Positions 9,119-16,241 of a DNA stretch of 64,000 nt are shown here, piece after piece (the stretch's first letter is position 1; the number at the start of each line of letters is the position of its first letter). Source of the stretch: Leptothermofonsia sp049200465 (GTDB lineage: Bacteria; Cyanobacteriota; Cyanobacteriia; Leptolyngbyales; Leptolyngbyaceae). The translations under genes were made by a program, and so were the position numbers. Location: NCBI RefSeq assembly GCF_049200465.1, contig NZ_CP120836.1, forward strand, positions 4,402,001 through 4,466,000, given 5' to 3'. The notes under the pieces are model-generated. The model was given only the letters and a program-made list of their open reading frames with translations, ran no database searches and was not told where the DNA came from.

Positions 9119-9187
9119 GTTTTGAGGGGTGAAAACCCTCAAAACACTCGGGAAATAGATTTTATAGATTTGAGCTACCCTCAAATC
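9119..9187 (+). repeat. Tandem hairpins (family G) after pdhA
   Basis: Two perfect hairpins lie in a row: GTTTTGAGGG (9119-9128) with CCCTCAAAAC (9136-9145), and GATTTGAG (9167-9174) with CTCAAATC (9180-9187). They are flanked by CTATCAAGACTG and CTTGACGGACTG, which resemble the GTCAAGACTGG motif near 23943. They probably double as the pdhA transcript end, although no U-tract follows. Similar hairpins recur around 23851-23970. Confidence 0.55.
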
Positions 9188-9299
9188 TATCTTGACGGAC
9201 TGTTACGCTGGATATTTTAGGGGCGGTCGCTGAATTTGCCCAATCCTTCAACTTAGCATTGTTCACATTTTGCCGCAATCCCCCAATATTCCTTACCTC

Positions 9300-9415
9300 A
9301 TACCAATTTGATTTGAAAACAGTGCAAATCCCACCCCTCCTGATCTCCCCTTTCCAAGGGCAGGTGCCGAAGGCGGTGGGGTGATGTGCAAGGTTCATCA
9401 TTAATAAATTGGTAT
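9300..9415. repeat. MITE-like element, family D
   Basis: A 116-bp element with perfect 10-bp terminal inverted repeats, ATACCAATTT at 9300-9309 and AAATTGGTAT at 9406-9415. Inner complementary arms (TGCAAATCCCACC with GGTGGGGTGATGTGCA) fold most of the element into one long hairpin. It has no coding capacity. Only one copy is seen in the window. The rest of the pdhA to 9838 spacer (9416-9837) shows no gene, only A/T-rich sequence with possible promoter elements. Confidence 0.65.
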
Positions 9416-9837
9416 CATTTCCCCGCTCAGAGAACCCCATTTCTAAAGCCTTCCTCTTTGATTTGGATCCCTGGAAGGACTGCTGTCCTTTTCCTGTAAT
9501 TCCTACAAAAAATATAAAATGAATTACTGTAATTTCTTAAAGTTTTCAATATTAACACGGATCACTACCCATCTGATTTAAAGCACCAAATTAAAGCTAG
9601 AAAAGCTTTTCATTTATCTTTCATATAGAGCCACTGTTTATAAATTGACATAGAAGAAACACCAGAGGTGGCACTGGCGGGGAGTGAATTGGGAACAATG
9701 GTAGGGCCCCCTCTTGACATGACTATTGAATTGAAAGCAGGAGCAGATTACCCGGACTTTTCCCTAGATGTTTGGGTTTAATCCTCCGATGCTAGAAAAT
9801 TAGGCAACACTACCACTAAGTTCTTTTAGGCTTCACT

Positions 9838-10611
9838 ATGAACCTGAAATATTTTCTGTCCGGTTTTGGACTTTTGACTGCCGGATTCGTACTTTCCGGT
9901 GCATCGGCGCAGGCGTTTAATTTTGCTACCAACCTGGCTCCTGGCAGTAGCGCCCCTAAGGGAAATATCTTTCTTCAATCCGTTACCCTGGGCGATGGCA
10001 CAACTGTAAACAATTTTTCTCTGGTTAATAGAGCCACCATCATCAGCAATGATTCCTGGACAGGTGGTAATACTGGTGCTGCCAGTTCAGATCGGGGAGA
10101 TAATGCATCAGGAGTCAAACTGGAGGCAGCAACCAATGCCAGCATCGCTGCCAGCCTGGGCAACCTCAATTTGAATAACATCATTGATACTGAGGATACG
10201 GGTTCCTTCAAAGTCAATGTTTCCTTTGAACGAGCCGTTTCCAGCCTGTTTTTCTGGGAAAGGGGCATGAACAGTAAGTTGGGAGTTCAAGCCCTTGACA
10301 GTAGTGGTAACCTGATTGGCAAACTTTTGACGCTGGATAGCCGCACCTGGCAGTACGCAGGCTTCAGCATTGATACCACCGAAATCAGCGGAGCCCAACG
10401 GGTGGGTTCTCTGGGGATAAGTCTGGCGGATCTGGGAGTCAGTGTACCGATTCAGAGTATCCAGCTAACCAGCAGTCGCTCATTCAATGGTCCTGACTTT
10501 AAGGTGGTTGGCGCGACCGCTGCCGTACCAGAGCCCACAACAATGGCAGGTTTGGCGCTGGCAGGAGCTGGAATGGCTGCACTGCGTCGCCGCCAAAGTA
10601 AGAAGGCATAG
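9838..10611 (+). CDS. Secreted PEP-CTERM domain protein
   Basis: A 257-residue exported protein. It has a hydrophobic signal peptide (FGLLTAGFVLSGASAQAF) and a Ser/Thr/Asn-rich beta-type body. The C-terminal PEP-CTERM sorting tag VPEPTTMAGLALAGAGMAALRRRQSKKA comprises a VPEP motif, a hydrophobic helix and a basic tail. PEP-CTERM tags direct proteins to exosortase-linked surface export or glycosylation. The body contains FFWERGMNSKLGVQALDSSGNLIG, resembling exported domains often annotated as an exosortase-dependent surface protein. The exact function is unknown. It is monocistronic, with repeats on both sides. Confidence 0.85.
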   Translation: MNLKYFLSGFGLLTAGFVLSGASAQAFNFATNLAPGSSAPKGNIFLQSVTLGDGTTVNNFSLVNRATIISNDSWTGGNTGAASSDRGDNASGVKLEAATNASIAASLGNLNLNNIIDTEDTGSFKVNVSFERAVSSLFFWERGMNSKLGVQALDSSGNLIGKLLTLDSRTWQYAGFSIDTTEISGAQRVGSLGISLADLGVSVPIQSIQLTSSRSFNGPDFKVVGATAAVPEPTTMAGLALAGAGMAALRRRQSKKA

Positions 10612-10733
10612 TCTTTGATTATGGTGGACTTTTGCAAGGACATATTTGTGTGCTCTCTTTTTGGGCTATGACTTTCACCTGCTGCCTGTCAACGATTGTC
10701 TGTCATCTGCCTGTCATCGGTTGCCTATCACCT

Positions 10734-10833
10734 GCTAGGTAGGTAGCCATAATCAATCGTAAAGGGGGTGGAGGGAGGTCACTCCCTCCACCCCCGGAAT
10801 TATCCTTAGTTTAATTGCGCCTAGCTACTTACA
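10734..10833. repeat. MITE-like element, family C, copy 1
   Basis: A 100-bp element with imperfect terminal inverted repeats GCTAGGTAGGTAGCC and CTAGCTACTTAC, inner arms AATCGTAAAGGGGGTGGAGGGAG and CTCCCTCCACCCCC, and the shared tail GGAATTATCCTTAGTTTAATTG. A close copy lies at 23608-23736 and an end fragment at 250-281. Its right terminus overlaps the last codons of the ABC permease gene, whose TAA stop (10829-10831) lies inside the repeat end. Confidence 0.75.
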
Positions 10834-11611
10834 ATTGCCGCTCAATGCTTAGCATCCGACGGTAGGAAATCCAGCCTACCCCAATCATAGCCAGGGTGAA
10901 ACCGAGCAAAAACCAGAGGTGAACTGAAATTTCTGAAAAACTCTTTCCTTCCGCAGTCACCTGGGTGAGGGCTTCATTCATGTGGTAAATCGGGTTGTAT
11001 TGAGCGAGATTGAGCAAGGATTGAGGAAAGATAAAGGCTGGAACAAATGCTCCCCCTAAAATCAGCAAGGGTACGCCAAAGGTTGCGACCAGGGCATTGA
11101 CATCTTCAGTCCGGCGAGCAAATTGAGTTCCCAATATAAAGCCAACCCCCACATAAGACAAAATACTCAGGAGAATAATGAGCCCGCCCAAAGGAAGAGA
11201 GCCGTGGAATTGAGCTCCAAGACTGGCGGTGATCGCCCCAATCAAAAGAGTCTGCCCAAGAGCGATCGCCAGGTGCGCCACAAAAATTCCCAGAAAGTAG
11301 GAAGTACCACTTAATGGCGATAGAAACAACCGCCTTAAAGTCCGATGCTCCCGCTCAGCTACCACTGTGGCCACACTTCCACCCAAACAACTGAAGAACA
11401 GCGCTGCCCCTACAAGTGTTGCCGGAGCCGCCCGCTCAAAGGCTTCCTGGAAAGACAAATTTTCCTTTGCCCGCTCAGCATAAATGAATCCATTCAACAG
11501 CAACACGGCCACTGGAAAAATCGTCCAGAAAATTAGACTCCGCCGTCGCCGTCTCAGTTCAATCAAGATTCGGCGAGCCACCGCAAGTGTTTCGTGCCAA
11601 TACTTCATCAT
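10829..11611 (-). CDS. ABC-2 type transporter permease
   Basis: A 260-residue integral membrane protein with six predicted helices, including SLIFWTIFPVAVLLLNGFI, LVGAALFFSCLGGSVATVV, FLGIFVAHLAIALGQTLLIG and LWFLLGFTLAMIGVGWISY. It carries the ABC-2 signature region EREHRTLRRLFLSPLSGTSYFLG. Relatives export polysaccharides, drugs or lipids together with an ATPase partner. No ATP-binding subunit is next to it, so the substrate cannot be inferred. The C-terminus (SIERQL) and stop codon lie within a repeat element, raising the possibility that the repeat rebuilt the gene's end. Confidence 0.85.
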   Translation of the reverse strand: MMKYWHETLAVARRILIELRRRRRSLIFWTIFPVAVLLLNGFIYAERAKENLSFQEAFERAAPATLVGAALFFSCLGGSVATVVAEREHRTLRRLFLSPLSGTSYFLGIFVAHLAIALGQTLLIGAITASLGAQFHGSLPLGGLIILLSILSYVGVGFILGTQFARRTEDVNALVATFGVPLLILGGAFVPAFIFPQSLLNLAQYNPIYHMNEALTQVTAEGKSFSEISVHLWFLLGFTLAMIGVGWISYRRMLSIERQL

Positions 11612-11673
11612 TCAGTGAAAAGAAAAGAACCTATGGGTGTTGCATAAATTAGGAGTCCCATAGTTAACTAGTA

Positions 11674-11790
11674 CAGCAAAACGAAAGTTCTGTTTGGGTG
11701 CAGGGTTAGAGCCTTTGCTTATGGGCGAAGTCTCCAAACCCCCATGATGCAAAATTTAGTGTTGAAAGCTTTGGCAGTACTCCGCTTGGC
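11674..11790 (+). repeat. Repeat family B, copy 2
   Basis: The sequence runs ACAGCAAAACGAAAGTTC, then TGTTTGGGTGCAGGG, a TTGCTTATGGGCGAAG core, CCAAACCCCCATGATGCAAA and ATTTAGTG. It matches 23737-23845 almost base for base at its ends and differs in the middle. It sits upstream of cruE in the 570-bp spacer that follows the ABC permease start. It is non-coding and folds on itself. Confidence 0.65.
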
Positions 11791-12049
11791 AGAGTTGATA
11801 ACGATTGCGCCCCAACTCAAAATTTCTTGATGGGATTTCTCGTGCATAATCTGCTTATAAAATTTCAACTGTCATGGTATCATATTTAGCTTTCTATCTC
11901 TGTTTTTAGTGGATAGTCCCAAATTTTGCTAAACAATTTCAAAGAACTTCTGGTTTTTGGGTGATTCGGCTTTTCAATAGCTGAGAGTTAATTATTCTTT
12001 TTTCTAAAATTCCTGAGATCATTTCCAAGAACTGCGAATTAAATAACTC

Positions 12050-12143
12050 CAGGGATTAACCTCGCTTGCGACAAGCTCTCTGCTTTGGAAGGGAGAGATG
12101 TCAGCGTTAGATCGGAGATATGTGTTGTTTAATCCCTGTTTTT
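12050..12143 (+). ncRNA. Candidate structured RNA or attenuator leader upstream of cruE
   Basis: CAGGGATTAA (12050-12059) is exactly complementary to TTAATCCCTG (12129-12138), which is followed at once by TTTTTC. Between the arms are two further local stems, GCTTGC-type around 12064 and CTCTC..GAGAG (about 12077-12097). A long closed structure ending in a U-tract, 38 nt before the cruE ATG, could be a small RNA or a transcription attenuator. This is inferred from pairing alone; no known family is recognised. Confidence 0.35.
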
Positions 12144-12181
12144 CAATTGTCTTTTGCCTGATTAACCTCTAACGACTGTTC

Positions 12182-14143
12182 ATGACTCGGCTATCTGATT
12201 TCTTTCTCCAGCAAACCTTTTCCCGTCGGACAATGCTCAAACTGTTTGGGGTCGGGGCGGTTGGGGGAATGCTTGGTTACTCTCGTTTTTCAAAACCTCA
12301 ACCTACTGTATTTCAACAGGATGCACTCACCCTGCCTCAGCGTATCAGTGAGCCTCGTAGTGTGGTGGTGGTTGGTGGTGGGCTGGCAGGTCTTGCTTGC
12401 GCCTATGAGCTAAGCCGGCGTGGTTTTAGTGTCACTTTGTTAGAAAAGGCACCCCAGCTTGGTGGCAAGATTGCCAGCTGGATGGTTGATGTCAACGGTC
12501 AGCCCTTCATTATGGAGCATGGTTTTCACGGCTTCTTTCCCCAGTACTACAACCTCTGGAGTCTGGTGGATGAATTGAGGATCAACCAGAACTTTAAGTC
12601 GTTGAATTTCTACTCTGTGGTTTACAAAGGCGATCGCTACAAACCAGAGGTGTTTCGTCCCAGCCACTCCGCATTCCCCTGGAACATCGTGGATCTAGCT
12701 ATTTCCTCAACCAATCGCCTCCGCTGGGGGCTGAATCTGACTAAGTACGAACACTGGCAGGTGTTCCGTGAAATCACTGGCTTCGATTCAACCCGAAGTT
12801 TTCAGCGGCTCGACGATATTTCCGTCACTGAATGGGTGCAGCGGGACTTTCCCCGGGGACTGTATGATCTGTACTTTCTACCCTTCGCCAAATCTAGCCT
12901 CAACGCGCCCGATGTTCTGAGTGCGGGAGAACTGATGCAGTTCTTCCATTTCTACTTCTTTGGCAATCCTGAGGGCCTGGCTTTCAATGGCACCCGGCAG
13001 GATATGAGCACCAGCCTGGTGCAGCCGATCGCCCATTCCATCTTGAGCAATGGTGGCAGAATCCTGACCGAAGCCACCATCAGCAACATTCATTGGGAGA
13101 GGCAACAAATTGCCTCTCTGACTTACCAGAAGGGAAATGCAGGTAGTTCTGTCCCATTCTGGGTCGATACAAATTCCGTGTTAAATCAGGAATTCGGCAA
13201 TCTCCACTTTTATGGGGGTGGAGATGATGTCTATGCCGTCAAAGACGAGGAGAATGGGCAGGTCCTTTCGCTCACCTGTACCCATCAGGGTTGTACTGTG
13301 AAACCCAATGTTAACGGCGAGTTTCACTGCCCCTGTCATGGTGCCGTGTTTGATAAAGAAGGGCGGGTTTTGCGGGGACCAGCCCAGCGAGATCTGACTC
13401 GCTTCAAAATTCTCAAGCGAGGGGATGACCAGCTTCAGCTTGTGGCCGCAAAGCCAGAGATTACTCCAGCGGCTACAGAAACGCTAACCGCCGATTATTA
13501 CGTGTTTGCTGCTGACGTGGTAGGGATGCGACGGTTGTTTGCTGATATGAGTGGGGATGTTTATGTCCCGGTGAAGGAGCAGGTAGAAAAACTGGCGATC
13601 GCCGATCCCTTTGCTGTCTGTCGTTTCTGGTTCGACCGCGACTTTGAGTGGGAGCAAAGCTGGTTCACGTCCCTTTCTGGCTACCGTCTGACTGATAGCA
13701 TTACCCTCTACCATCGGATTCAGGACGACTACATTGCCTGGGCAAAAAAGACGGGGGGCAGTGTGGTAGAGCTTCATGCCTACTGCTATAAGGAAAGGGA
13801 GTTCCCCACTCAGGAAGCCCTATTAACCACTTTTCAGGAAGAACTCTATGAGATTGTGCCTGCTCTGCGAGAAGCGGCTTTGCTTCACCGGGAACTGGTG
13901 AACCAGAAGAACTTTTCTGGGTTTCCACCCGGTAGCCATCGCGATCGCCCCGAAACCGCAACGCCTGTTGCCAATCTTTTTTTCGCTGGAGATTGGGTTA
14001 AAATGCCCTTCCCTTGTGGATTAATGGAGCGTGCCATCAGCAGTGGGCTACTGGCGAGTAATGCCATCCTCCATGCCGAAGGGTTGCAACGCCGAACACT
14101 GTTGACTGTCAACCCACAAGGGATGCTATCGATTTTTACGTGA
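12182..14143 (+). CDS. cruE: FAD/Rieske carotenoid desaturase-methyltransferase, CruE/CrtU type
   Basis: A 653-residue flavoprotein. After an N-terminal stretch with SRRTMLKLFG followed by a hydrophobic helix (residues 14-32), it has the dinucleotide fold VVVVGGGLAGLACAYELSRRG (about 60-80) and GGKIASW of the carotene desaturase/amine oxidase family. An embedded Rieske [2Fe-2S] domain has CTHQGC (about 365) and CPCHG (about 383), and the C-terminal FAD motif includes LFFAGDWVKMPFPCGLMERAI. CruE (CrtU homologue) aromatises the beta-carotene rings towards renierapurpurin in synechoxanthin synthesis. The next gene starts on the base after its stop and encodes a CruH-type oxygenase, which supports the assignment. 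A generic zeta-carotene-desaturase-like enzyme is the alternative. Confidence 0.72.
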   Translation: MTRLSDFFLQQTFSRRTMLKLFGVGAVGGMLGYSRFSKPQPTVFQQDALTLPQRISEPRSVVVVGGGLAGLACAYELSRRGFSVTLLEKAPQLGGKIASWMVDVNGQPFIMEHGFHGFFPQYYNLWSLVDELRINQNFKSLNFYSVVYKGDRYKPEVFRPSHSAFPWNIVDLAISSTNRLRWGLNLTKYEHWQVFREITGFDSTRSFQRLDDISVTEWVQRDFPRGLYDLYFLPFAKSSLNAPDVLSAGELMQFFHFYFFGNPEGLAFNGTRQDMSTSLVQPIAHSILSNGGRILTEATISNIHWERQQIASLTYQKGNAGSSVPFWVDTNSVLNQEFGNLHFYGGGDDVYAVKDEENGQVLSLTCTHQGCTVKPNVNGEFHCPCHGAVFDKEGRVLRGPAQRDLTRFKILKRGDDQLQLVAAKPEITPAATETLTADYYVFAADVVGMRRLFADMSGDVYVPVKEQVEKLAIADPFAVCRFWFDRDFEWEQSWFTSLSGYRLTDSITLYHRIQDDYIAWAKKTGGSVVELHAYCYKEREFPTQEALLTTFQEELYEIVPALREAALLHRELVNQKNFSGFPPGSHRDRPETATPVANLFFAGDWVKMPFPCGLMERAISSGLLASNAILHAEGLQRRTLLTVNPQGMLSIFT

Positions 14144-15325
14144 GTGACTATGACCGCTTCTCCCCTCATTTCTTCCCAACCGGATGTCCGCCAATTGGGG
14201 ATTAATCCCAATCACTGGTACGTTGTTGCCCAGGCCAATGAAGTCAAAGATAAACCAGTGAGTGTTGTGCTGTGGGATCAGGCGATTGCTCTTTACCGGG
14301 ATAGTCAGGGTCGAATTCATGCCCTGGAGGATTCCTGTCCGCATCGATTTGTCAAACTTAGCCGCGGGAAAGTGGTTGAGGATGAACTGGAATGTGCCTA
14401 TCATGGCTGGCGGATTAATGCCGCAGGGGAATGTGCTGCTGTCCCCTATTTAGCTGAGAATCAGAAGCTTCCCACCTGCAAAATTCGCTGTTACCCCGTG
14501 AAGGAACAGGATGGCTTTATCTGGTTGTTTCCCGGTGATGCAGATTTAGCAGAAATGGTGGCACCAATGGGTTTACCGGAATGGAATCATCTGAATTACA
14601 TTGGTTCATTTACGGTCATTGATACCAAAGCCCATTTCTCCTATCTGATTGAGAACCTGATGGATATGTACCACGGGCACCTGCATCAGGACTGGCAGGC
14701 ATGGGCAGACCCAGTTCTGCAAGGTTTGGAGGAAACGGGCGATCGCGTTGATGCCCATTACATGGCACAGAACTACTATCGGATTGATAAGATCTGGTCC
14801 GTTTCCCAGCTTTTCTTTCCCCAACTGCGCCGCCTCCACCCCGACCCACTGGATGTGAGTTATATCTACCCCCATTGGAAATCTCGTCTGGGTGAAGACT
14901 TCAAAATCTACTGCCTGTTCTGTCCGGTCAGCAAAACCCACACTCGCGCTTACCTGGTTCACTTCACCTCTTTAGAAGCGTTTCCCAGGCTGCATAAACT
15001 TCCGATCGCTTTTCGTCGCTTCCTGAAAAACTGCCTGTTCAATACTGCCAGGGGACTTTTAAAGGGGCTGGTTGTTCAGGATGTGGCGATGATTGAAGAT
15101 GAACAACAGGCATACCTCAAGCATCCAGAATGCCGTCCCCACGAACTGAACCGGGCGCTTGTGAGCGTTCAACGATTGATTCGTAATCAGGCAATGATTC
15201 AGGCGACTGCGCGATCGCGCTCCGGTTGGGATGGGGCATTGAAGTTGATGGCAGAAAATCATGATGATGCTTTGTCTGATGAGGTTACTGTTACTCAATG
15301 GGATGATCAACAGTCGGGGTGGTAG
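14144..15325 (+). CDS. cruH: Rieske non-heme iron oxygenase, probable synechoxanthin hydroxylase CruH
   Basis: A 393-residue oxygenase. The N-terminal Rieske domain has CPH (SCPHRFVKLSRGKV) and CAYHGW, and the mononuclear iron site lies in ENLMDMYHGHLH. It starts with GTG 14144 directly after the cruE TGA (or ATG 14150), so the two are clearly one operon. CruH oxidises ring methyl groups of the aromatic carotenoid to carboxylates, giving synechoxanthin. The assignment depends on the operon with cruE; alone, the protein could be another pheophorbide-a-oxygenase-like Rieske enzyme. The stop at 15325 is followed by a 68-bp gap to the convergent spp gene. Confidence 0.72.
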   Translation: MTMTASPLISSQPDVRQLGINPNHWYVVAQANEVKDKPVSVVLWDQAIALYRDSQGRIHALEDSCPHRFVKLSRGKVVEDELECAYHGWRINAAGECAAVPYLAENQKLPTCKIRCYPVKEQDGFIWLFPGDADLAEMVAPMGLPEWNHLNYIGSFTVIDTKAHFSYLIENLMDMYHGHLHQDWQAWADPVLQGLEETGDRVDAHYMAQNYYRIDKIWSVSQLFFPQLRRLHPDPLDVSYIYPHWKSRLGEDFKIYCLFCPVSKTHTRAYLVHFTSLEAFPRLHKLPIAFRRFLKNCLFNTARGLLKGLVVQDVAMIEDEQQAYLKHPECRPHELNRALVSVQRLIRNQAMIQATARSRSGWDGALKLMAENHDDALSDEVTVTQWDDQQSGW

Positions 15326-15393
15326 ACAATAATTCCCTTGATTCCCCTGACTCCCTGTTTCATTCGTGGCGCTACACAAATCATTCCGGCTGT

Positions 15394-16140
15394 TTAGAGA
15401 AAACCGAAATGCTGCAACCCTTCTAAAATGCCAGCGGCACAATGGGCCTTTGCCAGATAGCGGTTGGGATCGGGGTTCGTGCGGTGCCACTGGAGTAGTT
15501 CGGCCATAGCATTGCCAACGATGATGCCGTATTCCTGTCGATTAGCAAAGAGGGCGATGTCGTTGCCAGAATCACCACAGGCAACGGTGCGCGTAGGGTC
15601 AACTCCCAGATTTTGCCGCACAAAAGTCATTGCCATTCCTTTGTTAGCCTGACGGGGAAGGATGTCTAGATCCTGACTACCGCTGTAGATGAGCTGAATA
15701 TCCAGACCGCGATCGCCCAGTACTTCCTCTAATTGCGGTAATACCTCCACAGCCGCCTTTTCTGTTAAAAAGTAGCTGACTTTAAAGGGACGCTGCTCCG
15801 TTTCCGGTTGGGGGGTGAGGTCGGCAAAGTGGGCAGCACAGGCGACAACTTCATCCCGATCCCAACGATGGGAAAGTTTTTCTGACCAAACGGGGTCGGG
15901 GGTGTCACTGTTACCGTAGTAAATTTCTGTGCCAACGCCTGAAATCAAAACATCCGGTTCCAGAAGCGACTTTTCAGCAGTCAGTTGGCGGTAGCGGGTG
16001 AGCGATCGCCCCGTTGAGTACACAATTTGAGTGCCATACTCACTGCGATGCTGATCTAGCTGGCGATTGAGTTCCGCCATAGCAACATCGTCGCCTACCA
16101 GGGTATTGTCCAGGTCTGTGACAAATAGGAAAGGATTCAC
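15394..16140 (-). CDS. spp: Sucrose-6F-phosphate phosphohydrolase
   Basis: A 248-residue HAD-superfamily phosphatase with motif I DLDNTLVGDD (Asp9 and Asp11), motif II STGRS, motif III Lys in ANKGMAM, and motif IV GDSGNDIALF. The length and these motifs match cyanobacterial sucrose-phosphate phosphatases, which remove phosphate from sucrose-6-phosphate in the cytoplasm. Sucrose is used as a compatible solute. It is monocistronic and convergent with cruH. No sucrose-phosphate synthase gene is nearby. Confidence 0.88.
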   Translation of the reverse strand: MNPFLFVTDLDNTLVGDDVAMAELNRQLDQHRSEYGTQIVYSTGRSLTRYRQLTAEKSLLEPDVLISGVGTEIYYGNSDTPDPVWSEKLSHRWDRDEVVACAAHFADLTPQPETEQRPFKVSYFLTEKAAVEVLPQLEEVLGDRGLDIQLIYSGSQDLDILPRQANKGMAMTFVRQNLGVDPTRTVACGDSGNDIALFANRQEYGIIVGNAMAELLQWHRTNPDPNRYLAKAHCAAGILEGLQHFGFL

Positions 16141-16241
16141 AAGATTTAATCCTAGAAAGCATTGGAACCAGGCTTCATACCAGAAGCTGTACGCACCCTA
16201 CCAAAATTGATTACCCTTTGTCAGCTTTCCAAGTTACCGAC

